In this document: positions 56,019-64,000 of the stretch, in pieces
Position numbering within the stretch: position 1 is the first letter of the stretch
How the letters are laid out: the number at the start of each line of letters is the position of its first letter
Origin: Colwellia sp. Arc7-635
GTDB taxonomy: Bacteria; Pseudomonadota; Gammaproteobacteria; Enterobacterales; Alteromonadaceae
Length of the DNA stretch: 64,000 bases
Direction of reading: 5' to 3'
Assembly (NCBI RefSeq): GCF_003971255.1
Contig: NZ_CP034660.1
Span: 2,542,001 to 2,606,000, forward strand
The notes under the pieces: generated by a model
Told to the model about the DNA's origin: nothing
Database searches by the model: none
What the model saw: only the letters and a program-made list of their open reading frames with translations
Translations under genes and position numbers: made by a program

Positions 56019-56047
56019 TTTATACTTGTTGTCCACCTCAGGGCGTG

Positions 56048-56057
56048 TTGTTAGTTG
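56048..56057 (-). other. Integron attC site, part 2 (outer arm)
   Basis: TTGTTAGTTG is the outer arm of the attC whose other part is 54421-54507. The stop codon of the cassette gene at 56051-56422 lies inside it, as is common in cassettes. Confidence 0.7.
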
Positions 56058-56422
56058 CCAGTATCACTGACGCTTACAAGTATGTTGTTTTTTAAAAAAT
56101 ACTTATTTAACTCTGAAACACAATGGCTTTTAAGACTATGAAATTCTCTAGTATTTTTACGAAATTTAATTATTAAGTATTCTTCGTTTTTATTAAACCA
56201 AAATTTCTGATTAGTCCTGATATCTGTAGCAGATTTCATTTTATTTGGGGCAACAAAAGAAACACCACCATAACGGTCAAAAACAGCTCTTAATTTCAAT
56301 TTGCTATTTTCTCTGCTTTCTATGGAAAAATACTCTTCTGTAACTTCACAAGTCGAAATAGTTTCTGGTTCACTACCACAAGAAGAAATTAAGAAGATTA
56401 AAACTAATAAAATCAGCCTCAA
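56051..56422 (-). CDS. Integron cassette gene, hypothetical lipoprotein
   Basis: Lipoprotein of 123 residues with signal RLILLVLIFLISSCGSE (lipobox L-I-S-S-C) and a mature part of about 100 residues without a recognised domain. The start is TTG 56422, with GGAG about nine bases upstream; the attC recombination point lies about 20 bases before it. Its stop codon falls in the attC arm at 56048-56057. It is therefore the single gene of an integron cassette read on the minus strand. The function is unknown. Confidence 0.65.
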   Translation of the reverse strand: MRLILLVLIFLISSCGSEPETISTCEVTEEYFSIESRENSKLKLRAVFDRYGGVSFVAPNKMKSATDIRTNQKFWFNKNEEYLIIKFRKNTREFHSLKSHCVSELNKYFLKNNILVSVSDTGN

Positions 56423-56441
56423 GATTAAAGACTCCGTTTGG

Positions 56442-56544
56442 CAACTAACGCCGCATTAAGCGGTGAGTAATAGTTTGCTAAAATGTGTAGCGAAGCGGAA
56501 CCGAGCAAACTGTTACGAATCCGACTTTAATGCCTTGTTAGTTG
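56442..56544 (-). other. Integron attC site, intact
   Basis: The outer arms CAACTAAC (56442-56449) and GTTAGTTG (56537-56544) are perfectly complementary. The second pair is GCCGCATTAAGCGG against CCGACTTTAATGCC, with unpaired bases as expected. The inner arms AGTTTGCT (56472-56479) and AGCAAACT (56504-56511) match exactly. On the minus strand it ends GCGGCGTTAGTTG, the typical end. It is the attC of the cassette carrying 56513-57115. Confidence 0.88.
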
Positions 56545-57115
56545 CGTATTCTTGAGCATGTTTTTTGGCTTTAAAAGGTATAGATATAATAAAGAAAAAC
56601 AACATCAAAAAAATCATTGAGATAATACCAACTATATAATACAAACCTGTTTCGACCATAAAAACCATACCCGGAAAATCTACGCTGAGAAACTCATAAA
56701 TATTTTTATTGTTAGCAATAATATAAATATTTAGCCACTTAGCGAAGAAAAAAAGCGAATAACTGATAGATATTGAGATTACCGAAAATATACTAGAGCG
56801 AAATAAGTTAACTTTAGCACCAAGCTCTTTTACGAATATATTTAGCCAAATTAAAATAGCTAAACTTGCGCTTAAAAATAAAGAACCAACTCCTCCAATT
56901 GTAACCATGGAAATAAGCCAAACCTGTTTGGTTAATTCCCAAAACTCGAAGCTAAGAAATTGCTCTTCATTTGAAAAGTAAAAATAGTATCCACCGAAAT
57001 AAAGAAAATAAAAGAGCAACGCAATAGGATAAAGTTTTAGATTCTCCCTGTGCTCTTTTTGATTTATTTCAGCGTGCTTTCTGTTTCGTTCAGCAAGTTT
57101 CTGTAATGGATCCAT
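56513..57115 (-). CDS. Integron cassette gene, hypothetical membrane protein
   Basis: Inner-membrane protein of 200 residues starting MDPLQKLAERNRKHAEINQK. It has four membrane segments (YPIALLFYFLYFGGYYFYF, VWLISMVTIGGVGSLFLSASLAI, SIFSVISISISYSLFFFA, LYYIVGIISMIFLMLFFFIIS). An open frame runs 42 codons further upstream, but those codons translate an inserted palindrome, so ATG 57115 is chosen. That ATG lies just after an attC arm (57118-57125) with no ribosome site. The stop is inside the attC 56442-56544. No family is recognised. Confidence 0.65.
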   Translation of the reverse strand: MDPLQKLAERNRKHAEINQKEHRENLKLYPIALLFYFLYFGGYYFYFSNEEQFLSFEFWELTKQVWLISMVTIGGVGSLFLSASLAILIWLNIFVKELGAKVNLFRSSIFSVISISISYSLFFFAKWLNIYIIANNKNIYEFLSVDFPGMVFMVETGLYYIVGIISMIFLMLFFFIISIPFKAKKHAQEYATNKALKSDS

Positions 57116-57117
57116 AG

Positions 57118-57125
57118 CAACTAAC
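57118..57125 (-). other. Remnant attC arm of the preceding cassette
   Basis: CAACTAAC is the outer arm of an attC on the minus strand and marks the 5' border of the cassette gene at 56513-57115. The rest of that site is not recognisable because a MITE-like element lies next to it. Confidence 0.55.
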
Positions 57126-57132
57126 AGCTTAA

Positions 57133-57288
57133 TAGACGGAATAATTCCGTGTTTAAACACGGAATTATTCCGTCTATCATGATTTTTAATTATTATTAAA
57201 ATACTCCCTTTCATCTTAAACATCAAAGACTTTAATAACATTTCATTACTTTTACTATTGCGTGCATTACGGAATTATTCCGTCTAAC
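57133..57288. mobile_element. MITE-like element with 18-base terminal repeats and TA ends
   Basis: The element begins TAGACGGAATAATTCCGT (57133-57150) and ends with its exact complement (57271-57288). Both ends carry TA, as expected for an IS630/Tc1-type TA duplication. A third copy in inverted orientation (57159-57176) makes 57132-57177 a perfect 46-base palindrome. It has no coding capacity, so it would be moved by a transposase elsewhere. Confidence 0.65.
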
Positions 57289-57760
57289 AAGGACACATTT
57301 ATAATTTCGACTGCACTGTATATAACAACAGGTAAGTTTGGGCTATTTTTATGTATAAATCTTGATTCTTAAATAGTCTCAATCAAGTTAGACAACCAAG
57401 AGGTAGAACTCTATTTAACTTATTTATCAAATACTGAAAATTTCGCCTCTGGTACAAAACACTTCATGATCAGCACTAAAAGAATACTCCATAACAAACA
57501 AAAAGTTATGCTCATATTTTAATCATCACTTCGAACAACTGCTATATACCTGCACCACAACAGTGCTTACGCCCCAAGTTTGAACGTAAATAGTCACTCC
57601 ATTATTAGACACTAACCCATAAAAATTGTAATGCACTGATTTTAAAGGCTTATTTTAAATTTAAAAAGTATAAAACCTGTGACTTTACTGGTCTGTAATG
57701 TGCATAGTACTAACTAAGTGAATTTTCTCAGTACATTCTCAAATAAATTTAAAGGCTTAT
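57289..57760. other. Spacer between accessory region and antiporter gene
   Basis: About 470 AT-rich bases. No gene, attC, terminator or repeat is clear. The promoter of the antiporter gene should lie in the last 150 bases. Confidence 0.4.
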
Positions 57761-59377
57761 ATGGATTCTATACTCGTTATTATTGCGATTTCTTTGGCGC
57801 TTGCTAGCGTAATAAATATAGTATTAGCCAAGTTCTCTATCTCCCATATTATTGGTTATATTATTACCGGCACTATGGTTAGTAGTTATTTCGATTTCAA
57901 TGGTAGCGGTGACCTGCACTCTTTAGACCTTATCGGTGAATTTGGTATTGTATTTCTAATGTTTACCATCGGCCTAGAAATGTCTTTTGCTAAACTCGGT
58001 AAAATGAAAGAGCTGATATTTTTTAATGGCTTTGTTCAGGTCGCTTTTAGTTCTGCTATTATTTTTTTAATCGCGTGTTATGTTTTCAATATCGATGCCA
58101 TTCCGTCATTGATTATTGCCCTTTCATTTAGCTTATCGTCAACGGCCATCGTTTTACCTTACCTTAAAAAATCAAAGGATATTGTCACACCTTACGGTAA
58201 AAAATCAGTCGCTATTTTGGTGTTCCAGGACTTGGCGGTGATCCCCATTTTATTACTGATGGGTTTTCTTTCAAATAATGAATTATCACTGGCAGATATA
58301 TTAATAAAAACGTTTTTATATGCCAGCGTGATCATTATTTTCATGTTTACGCTTGGCAAAAAAATAATTACTTGGCTACTACGTTTTTCTTCGAACGCGC
58401 GAATGGAAGAGCTATTTTTAAGTTCGGTATTTACCATTGTTTTGGGCGCATCTCTTATTGCCCATGAAATGGGTTTTACTTATTCATTAGGCGCGTTTAT
58501 CGCCGGTATGATCATTGCTGAAACTAAGTTTCATATAAAAGTAGAATCGGATATCGCCTCATATAAAGACTTGTTATTAGGTGCGTTTTTCTTTTCCATT
58601 GGTACCAAGATTGATGTTTTTTACTTTATTAGCAACCTACATTGGGTGCTCGGAGTATTGACATTGGTGATGATTATAAAAGCTATTATTATTTACTTTT
58701 TAATGCGATTAAAGTCGAATAAAAGTGAGTCAATAAAATCAGCCGTGGCCTTATGCCAAGTGGGTGAGTTCTCTTTTGCTATTTTTGCGCTGGCGATAAA
58801 TCAAAACATTATTGCTGAAGAGTTAGCCAGCTTTCTTATTTTGATCACCGTGCTATCAATGGTACTCACACCATTTATGGTCAGTAATATCTACAAACTA
58901 GCGTCGGTTTTTGTTGTTGAATATTTCGAGGCTGACAAAATAGCTACCGTACAAGTGACTAACCACACCATTGTTTGCGGCTTTGCCATTTTGGGCCGAA
59001 TAGTGGCTAAAGAGTTAGCCAGTAAAGACGTTAAATTTTTGATCATTTCCGATAATTTACAGCACGTTTTATTGGCAAGAAAACGTGGCTATGACGCTTA
59101 TTTTGGACATTTAGATAAACAGCCCGTTTTAGAGTCATTAAAAGTTGAACAAACCAACAGTATTATTATTACGGTTAACACATTAAAAAATAAACAAATT
59201 ATTTGTGAAGCTGTGCTCGATTACTTCCCCGATGCAAAGTTGGTGGTCAAAGTGAATACGTTAGAAGAAAAAAGTGCCTTAGCAGATATCAATATCACTT
59301 CCTTTGTACATGCTCAACACGAAACTGCCGTATTGCTTGTTAAGCAGAGCATGCAATCAGCTAGTATCAGTAAATAG
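57761..59377 (+). CDS. KefB/CPA2-type monovalent cation:proton antiporter
   Basis: Inner-membrane antiporter of 538 residues with about 12-13 membrane segments of the CPA2 family. The core includes IGLEMSFAKL, the family motif ALSFSLSSTAIVLPYL, GAFIAGMIIAETKFHIKVES and VALCQVGEFSFAIFALA. A C-terminal TrkA-N (RCK) domain follows, with the nucleotide-binding start NHTIVCGFAILGRIVAKEL. Such proteins exchange K+ or Na+ for H+ and are gated by NAD(H)-binding RCK domains. It lies 72 bases before ureD on the same strand, so it could affect pH balance during ureolysis. Confidence 0.88.
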   Translation: MDSILVIIAISLALASVINIVLAKFSISHIIGYIITGTMVSSYFDFNGSGDLHSLDLIGEFGIVFLMFTIGLEMSFAKLGKMKELIFFNGFVQVAFSSAIIFLIACYVFNIDAIPSLIIALSFSLSSTAIVLPYLKKSKDIVTPYGKKSVAILVFQDLAVIPILLLMGFLSNNELSLADILIKTFLYASVIIIFMFTLGKKIITWLLRFSSNARMEELFLSSVFTIVLGASLIAHEMGFTYSLGAFIAGMIIAETKFHIKVESDIASYKDLLLGAFFFSIGTKIDVFYFISNLHWVLGVLTLVMIIKAIIIYFLMRLKSNKSESIKSAVALCQVGEFSFAIFALAINQNIIAEELASFLILITVLSMVLTPFMVSNIYKLASVFVVEYFEADKIATVQVTNHTIVCGFAILGRIVAKELASKDVKFLIISDNLQHVLLARKRGYDAYFGHLDKQPVLESLKVEQTNSIIITVNTLKNKQIICEAVLDYFPDAKLVVKVNTLEEKSALADINITSFVHAQHETAVLLVKQSMQSASISK

Positions 59378-59449
59378 TCTGTACGGCTAGATATAAAACA
59401 TGAACTTGCACCTTATACGTATTGAAAAAGAGAATATAAACTTAATCAG

Positions 59450-60358
59450 ATGACTATTATCGCCGCCAATCATACAGAGCATAAAAGTACAGCCAAAAAT
59501 GCATGGCTTGCCAGTTTAGCCTTAACATTTTGCTTAACACCGAGCGGTACACAACTTACACGTACTGAACGCAATGGGCCATTAAGTGTACAAAAAGCGT
59601 TCTATCCAGAAGGCAGCGATTGCGCGCATATTTATTTATTGCATCCACCAGCCGGTATTGTCTCTGGTGATGAACTACGTATAAAAATTTCAGTAAATGA
59701 ACAAGCGCATTGCTTAGTTACCACACCCGGGGCTAATCGTTTCTATCGAGCTCGTGAGAATATGACTATCGGCGATTCAAAACAAATACAGCACTGTGAA
59801 CTGTTTCTAGCGCCAGAAGCAAAATGCGAGAACTTTCCGTTAGAAACCATTGTTTACGAAGGAGCTGATGGCGTAAACACTGTTGATGTTCATTTAACCA
59901 GCGAAAGTGCTTTTTTAGGTTGGGATATTACTTGTTTGGGTTTACCGCGTTCAGGGCAGTTTTTTAAGAAAGGTCATTATAGTCAATTAAACCGTATCTA
60001 CCTTGAGGGAACTTTACTTTATCACGACAGGATTGCAATCAAACCAAGTACACAAGTACATCAACACATAGCGGGATTAAATAAACACAATGTCTTTGCT
60101 ACTTTTATGGCTTACGCCCCCAAAAATCAGCTGAGTAAAATCGAGCATGAAGCATTATTAGTGATGTTACGTGACGAAGTTGTTGCGGCTGATGTACAAG
60201 AAAAAGTCAGTATTAGCCAAGTACGTCAGCTTTTAATTATACGTTATTTAGGCGAGCACGCAGAAGAGTGTAAGAACATTTTTATTAAGCTATGGCAAAT
60301 AATCAGACCAATATATCTTCATAAAACTGCCAATATTCCGCGTATTTGGCACACCTAA
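59450..60358 (+). CDS. ureD: UreD, urease accessory protein
   Basis: Accessory protein that binds apo-urease and, with UreF and UreG, directs nickel insertion. The 302-residue protein shows the family landmarks LHPPAGIVSGDELRI, HCLVTTPGANRFYRA, ENFPLETIVYEGADG and GWDITCLGLPRSGQFF. It is the first gene of ureD-A-B-C-E-F, the standard order in many gammaproteobacteria. The ribosome site before ATG 59450 is weak. ureG is expected beyond the window. Confidence 0.92.
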   Translation: MTIIAANHTEHKSTAKNAWLASLALTFCLTPSGTQLTRTERNGPLSVQKAFYPEGSDCAHIYLLHPPAGIVSGDELRIKISVNEQAHCLVTTPGANRFYRARENMTIGDSKQIQHCELFLAPEAKCENFPLETIVYEGADGVNTVDVHLTSESAFLGWDITCLGLPRSGQFFKKGHYSQLNRIYLEGTLLYHDRIAIKPSTQVHQHIAGLNKHNVFATFMAYAPKNQLSKIEHEALLVMLRDEVVAADVQEKVSISQVRQLLIIRYLGEHAEECKNIFIKLWQIIRPIYLHKTANIPRIWHT

Positions 60359-60399
60359 CCAATTTATTTTAATCAATGAGATAAACAGTAGAGAAAGCT

Positions 60400-60702
60400 A
60401 TGGATTTATTACCAAGAGAAAAAGACAAACTACTGCTATTTACCGCCGCACTGTTAGCCGAGCGTCGTTTGAATAGAGGTTTAAAACTGAATTACCCTGA
60501 GGCTATGGCCTACATTTCGATGGAAATTATCGAAGGCGCAAGAGATGGAAAAACTGTCGCTCAAATGATGGATTATGGCCGAACGTTATTAACACGTGAA
60601 CAAGTGATGGACGGTGTCGCCACTTTAATTCCTGAAGTGCAAGTAGAAGCGACGTTTCCCGATGGAACCAAACTTGTCACGGTACATAACCCTATTATTT
60701 AA
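60400..60702 (+). CDS. ureA: UreA, urease gamma subunit
   Basis: Smallest structural subunit of urease, 100 residues, the standard length. It has [20 protein letters not shown], then [25 protein letters not shown] and the end [18 protein letters not shown]. The trimeric alpha/beta/gamma enzyme hydrolyses urea to ammonia and carbonate in the cytoplasm. The gap before ureB is 145 bases, unusual because other junctions in the operon are short. Confidence 0.95.
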   Translation: MDLLPREKDKLLLFTAALLAERRLNRGLKLNYPEAMAYISMEIIEGARDGKTVAQMMDYGRTLLTREQVMDGVATLIPEVQVEATFPDGTKLVTVHNPII

Positions 60703-60847
60703 CTTATTTTAGCTATTTTTAGCTGACTTATTTCTAGCAGAACGCTAGTTCATACAAGTCATTCATCAGTTAAACGCTAATAGCTTATTTAACGACATAG
60801 CGTTAGAAAACTATTAACAACAATAAATACACACAAGAGCGGCTTAT

Positions 60848-61153
60848 ATGATACCTGGCGAAATAAAAACTGACCTCGGTGAACACGAACTAAACGTAGG
60901 TCGAGAGCAACTTCATATTATTGTTGCTAATTCCGGTGACCGCCCTATTCAAGTGGGCTCTCATTATCATTTTTTTGAAGTTAATGCCGCCTTGCTTTTC
61001 GAGCGTGAATTAACCAAAGGTTATCGCTTAGATATTACCTCAGGAACAGCCGTCAGGTTTGAACCTGGACAAGAACGTAAAGTGACCTTAATTGCTTATC
61101 GCGGTAAGCGGAAAGTTTTTGGCTTTCGTGCTGACGTACAAGGAGATTTGTAA
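60848..61153 (+). CDS. ureB: UreB, urease beta subunit
   Basis: Beta subunit of urease, 101 residues, with the expected core [36 protein letters not shown] and [19 protein letters not shown]. It supports the alpha subunit structure. Its stop is two bases before the ureC ATG, so the two are translationally coupled. An AAGAGCGGC region precedes the start. Confidence 0.95.
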   Translation: MIPGEIKTDLGEHELNVGREQLHIIVANSGDRPIQVGSHYHFFEVNAALLFERELTKGYRLDITSGTAVRFEPGQERKVTLIAYRGKRKVFGFRADVQGDL

Positions 61154-61155
61154 CC

Positions 61156-62859
61156 ATGGCAAGTATCGACAAGCATTCATATGCCCACATGTTCGGGCCA
61201 ACTGTTGGTGATCGTGTGCGATTAGCAGACACCGATCTATGGCTTGAAGTAGAAAAAGACTTCACTGAATATGGTGAAGAAGTTAAATTTGGCGGTGGTA
61301 AAGTCATACGCGACGGAATGGGACAAAGCCAAGCATCGTGTTTTGCAACCGTTGATTTGGTCATCACCAACGCGCTGATTCTTGATCATTGGGGCATTGT
61401 TAAAGCTGATGTAGGTATTAAAAATGGCCGTATCGCGATTATTGGCAAAGCGGGTAACCCTGACATTCAAGATAATATTGATATTGAAATAGGTCCCGGT
61501 ACCGAAGTTATTGCTGGCGAAGGACAAATACTGACCGCAGGAGGCATTGACGCACATATTCATTTTATATGTCCTCAACAAATAGATGAAGCATTAATGT
61601 CGGGTGTAACAACTATGATTGGCGGCGGCACAGGCCCCGCCACGGGAACTAAAGCAACAACCTGTACGCCTGGGCCATGGAATATTTATAAAATGCTTCA
61701 AGCGACCAATGACTTCCCGATGAATTTTGGCTTTTTAGGTAAAGGTAATGCCAGCTTACCTATGGCATTAGAAGAGCAGATTGAGGCCGGTGTATGTGGC
61801 TTAAAACTACACGAAGATTGGGGAACAACACCTGCAGCGATTGATAATTGTTTATCAGTAGCTGAGCGCTATGATGTGCAAATTGCTATCCACACTGACA
61901 CATTAAATGAATCTGGTTTCGTAGAAGATACTCTTGGCGCATTCAAGGGGCGCACCATTCATACTTACCATACTGAAGGCGCTGGCGGTGGTCATTCGCC
62001 TGATATTATTCGCGCCTGTGGTGAGGCCAATGTTTTACCCTCTTCAACGAATCCAACACGGCCATATACGATTAATACCATCGACGAACACTTAGATATG
62101 TTAATGGTTTGTCATCATTTAGACCCATCAATTCCTGAGGATATTGCTTTCGCTGATTCTCGTATTCGCAAAGAAAGTATTGCAGCTGAAGACATAATGC
62201 ATGACTTAGGTGCTATCAGTATGATCGCTTCTGATTCTCAGGCCATGGGGCGTGTGGGTGAAATGATCACCCGTACGTGGCAAACAGCGCATAAAATGAA
62301 ACAACAACGAGGACCACTAGCGCCCGATACAGAGCGAAGTGACAATTTCAGGCTAAAACGCTACATCGCGAAATATACTATTAATCCTGCGATTAGCCAT
62401 GGTATTAGTCATGAAGTTGGTTCAATTGAAGTTGGTAAACTAGCTGACTTAGTCCTGTGGAAACCCGCTTTTTTTGGAATAAAACCAGCGCTGATTTTAA
62501 AATCAGGTTTTATTGCTGCAGCACCGATGGGCGATGCAAATGCCTCTATTCCAACCCCGCAACCTGTTTACTATCGTCCAATGTTTGGAGCATATGGCAG
62601 TGCATCAGCTAAAACGTCAATGACTTTTATGTCACAAGCATCTATTGACGCTAAAGTGCCCGAAAAAATTGGCATGACACGCATGATAGGTGTTTGCAAA
62701 AACACGCGAAATATAGGTAAAAAAGACATGGTTCATAACAGTTGGCAACCCAAAATTGAAGTGGATGCTCAAACTTATGAAGTAAGAGCTAATGGTGAAT
62801 TGTTAACCTGCGAGCCTGCAACTTCTCTTCCGCTTTCACAACTTTACTGCTTATTTTAG
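61156..62859 (+). CDS. ureC: UreC, urease alpha (catalytic) subunit
   Basis: Catalytic subunit, 567 residues, the standard length. The two nickel ions are bridged by a carbamylated lysine in [10 protein letters not shown] and held by histidines in [22 protein letters not shown] and [12 protein letters not shown], plus the aspartate in IASDSQAMG. The mobile-flap histidine is in [22 protein letters not shown]. All active-site residues look intact. The usual urease binding-loop sequence is preserved, so the enzyme should be functional once nickel is inserted. Confidence 0.96.
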   Translation: MASIDKHSYAHMFGPTVGDRVRLADTDLWLEVEKDFTEYGEEVKFGGGKVIRDGMGQSQASCFATVDLVITNALILDHWGIVKADVGIKNGRIAIIGKAGNPDIQDNIDIEIGPGTEVIAGEGQILTAGGIDAHIHFICPQQIDEALMSGVTTMIGGGTGPATGTKATTCTPGPWNIYKMLQATNDFPMNFGFLGKGNASLPMALEEQIEAGVCGLKLHEDWGTTPAAIDNCLSVAERYDVQIAIHTDTLNESGFVEDTLGAFKGRTIHTYHTEGAGGGHSPDIIRACGEANVLPSSTNPTRPYTINTIDEHLDMLMVCHHLDPSIPEDIAFADSRIRKESIAAEDIMHDLGAISMIASDSQAMGRVGEMITRTWQTAHKMKQQRGPLAPDTERSDNFRLKRYIAKYTINPAISHGISHEVGSIEVGKLADLVLWKPAFFGIKPALILKSGFIAAAPMGDANASIPTPQPVYYRPMFGAYGSASAKTSMTFMSQASIDAKVPEKIGMTRMIGVCKNTRNIGKKDMVHNSWQPKIEVDAQTYEVRANGELLTCEPATSLPLSQLYCLF

Positions 62860-62867
62860 GAGCTCAC

Positions 62868-63359
62868 ATGCTACAAGCCTATCAACGTTTTTCTCATACT
62901 CATAGTGAAATAGCAGACACCATTACCCTAGATCACGACACTCGTAAAAAAGCCCGCATTAAAGCTAAAACGGATGGAGGCATAGACATTGGTATTTTTA
63001 TGGAACGTGGTCACCCTTTATTAGCCGGTGAAGTATTAAAAACAGAGTGTGGCTTATTCATCGAAATAAAAGGACAAGCAGAGCCAGTGACAACCGCTAT
63101 CGCCAGTGACTGGTTAGTGTTTTCTAAAGTTTGTTATCACTTAGGTAACCGCCACACTTCTCTGCAAATAGGTGATTTGTGGCTGCGTTTTAAACCTGAT
63201 CATGTTTTAGCAGAACTCGCTGAAAAATATGGTCTAACCATTGATAACACACCGGATATATTTGAACCTGAAAATGGCGCTTATGGTGTTGCATCACATG
63301 GTCATTCTCATGACGATAAAGCCCATATTGATACTAACGATCATAGTCATGCACACTAA
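62868..63359 (+). CDS. ureE: UreE, urease nickel metallochaperone
   Basis: Nickel-binding accessory protein, 163 residues. The core has [14 protein letters not shown] and the peptide- and metal-binding region [14 protein letters not shown] histidine-rich C-terminal tail, with HGHSHDD and DHSHAH, can store nickel, as in Klebsiella UreE. It overlaps the ureF start by 11 bases. A GGAGC site precedes the ATG. Confidence 0.94.
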   Translation: MLQAYQRFSHTHSEIADTITLDHDTRKKARIKAKTDGGIDIGIFMERGHPLLAGEVLKTECGLFIEIKGQAEPVTTAIASDWLVFSKVCYHLGNRHTSLQIGDLWLRFKPDHVLAELAEKYGLTIDNTPDIFEPENGAYGVASHGHSHDDKAHIDTNDHSHAH

Positions 63360-64000
63360 ATCAATAACGGCAATTGCAACGGCTTCGGTAACAACGACAA
63401 CAACTAAGTTGATTGCCCCTGCTTTTAAGCCACAGGCAGATGCCATAAAACTGAATAGGCTTTTACAGCTATGCAGTGCCAATTTACCTGTTGGAGGCTT
63501 TGCATTTTCTCAAGGCCTAGAGTACGCCGTTGAAATGAATTGGCTAACGTGCTCAAAAACTACTGCGAGTTGGATAAATATTAATTTAGAAGAGTCGATA
63601 GCACACACCGATTTGGCCGTACTAAAACGTTTATATAGCGCGCTGTCTCGCCATGATATGACGGCATTTCAATACTGGAATAACCACTTAATTGCTTGTA
63701 GAGAAAGCCATGAATTATTATTAGCCGATGTCGCCATGGGTAAAGCGCTCATTCGCCTTATTAAACAGTTGGATAAGTTAGATACTAGTGAATATCAAAT
63801 CATTATCGCGCTTAAAGACATTAGTTTTGTTAGTGCCTTTACCCTGTGTGCCTATTTGTTCAAGTTAGATTTAACCTCGGCCCAAAGCGGCTACTGTTGG
63901 ACCTACATCGACAACCAAGTGGCTGCTGCAACAAAGTTAGTGCCGCTTGGGCAAACACAAGCGCAGAACTTGCTATTTGAGCTCACTGAAAATATCCAGT
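63349..64000 (+). CDS. ureF: UreF, urease accessory protein (partial, runs off window)
   Basis: Accessory protein that with UreD and UreG activates urease. About 217 codons are present before the window ends. The ATG at 63349 overlaps the ureE stop by 11 bases. The first 36 residues are a threonine/alanine-rich extension; the family core starts at [29 protein letters not shown] and continues through [20 protein letters not shown] and the segment [19 protein letters not shown]. No stop is seen, so the 3' end and probably ureG lie beyond the window. Confidence 0.92.
   Translation, partial: MHTKSITAIATASVTTTTTKLIAPAFKPQADAIKLNRLLQLCSANLPVGGFAFSQGLEYAVEMNWLTCSKTTASWININLEESIAHTDLAVLKRLYSALSRHDMTAFQYWNNHLIACRESHELLLADVAMGKALIRLIKQLDKLDTSEYQIIIALKDISFVSAFTLCAYLFKLDLTSAQSGYCWTYIDNQVAAATKLVPLGQTQAQNLLFELTENIQ

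Larger units (their letters stand above)
54508..56047 (+). mobile_element. IS110-family element inserted in attC
   Basis: An element of about 1540 bases between the two halves of an attC: 54507 ends GAATG, 56048 starts TTGTTAGTTG. A TG precedes both junctions and may be the core dinucleotide; exact ends could differ by one or two bases. It has no terminal inverted repeats, as usual for the family, a 248-base 5' noncoding part, one transposase gene and only about 29 bases after the gene. A long left end with a short right end is the IS110-group (not IS1111-group) layout. Confidence 0.82.

Noticed and set aside
57279-57294. TCTAACAAGG as an attC start on the plus strand
   Set aside because: It points opposite to the other attC sites and is formed by the end of the MITE-like element plus flank. 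No partner arm follows.

Overview
The window reads as chromosome of a cold-marine, AT-rich gammaproteobacterium of the Alteromonadales, most like Colwellia or a close relative. This is inferred from the protein flavour (Colwellia/Shewanella-type TonB receptor, DUF3034 protein, RimK-linked cluster, Bcr-type MFS pump), low GC, long A/T-rich spacers and integron-type attC sites. No rRNA, tRNA or CRISPR was recognised.

Layout. 61-6604 (minus): purine catabolism, xdhA-xdhB-xdhC (xanthine dehydrogenase and its maturation factor) and the cupin allE. 7129-9191 (minus): glutathione-dependent formaldehyde detoxification (frmA, fghA), divergent from a LysR gene; a second LysR gene lies opposite rimK. 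11661-14992 (plus): rimK, an M14 AstE/AspA-like metallopeptidase, a RimB-like aspartyl protease and an MscS channel. 15377-17031 (minus): a second MscS channel and an MlaC-like protein. 17525-26176 (plus): a c-di-GMP/redox signalling block. It holds a CHASE histidine kinase, a receiver protein and a REC-GGDEF-EAL protein, then, after a terminator, an overlapping set of cupredoxin, GGDEF-EAL sensor, DUF3034 outer-membrane-type protein and a lipoprotein truncated haemoglobin. 26365-35725: MscS with a DUF432 partner, a universal stress protein, a membrane protein and tamA-tamB. 36425-40245: divalent-cation transport (CorA-type, MgtE, CNNM-type). 40845-47264: single genes (DoxX-like, two diguanylate cyclases, DUF1801, GNAT, an MFS pump). 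47952-50943: TonB-dependent receptor and arfA.

51000-57300 is the accessory region. It contains a lipoprotein gene, a REP-type Y1 transposase broken by one nonsense codon, a complete IS3-family element with readable inverted repeats and a slippery heptamer, and part of an integron cassette array with no integrase in view. One attC is intact (56442-56544) and another is split by an IS110-family element (about 54508-56047). The 5' noncoding region of that element folds like a bridge RNA. Its donor guides can be read against the element's own ends, and its target guides against the attC it sits in. A 156-bp TA-flanked MITE-like element lies next to the array.

57761-64000 (plus): a KefB-type cation/proton antiporter, then the urease operon ureD-ureA-ureB-ureC-ureE-ureF, with ureF cut off by the window end. 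Xanthine dehydrogenase, AllE and urease are compatible with use of purine nitrogen via ureide and urea, though the intermediate enzymes are not in this window.
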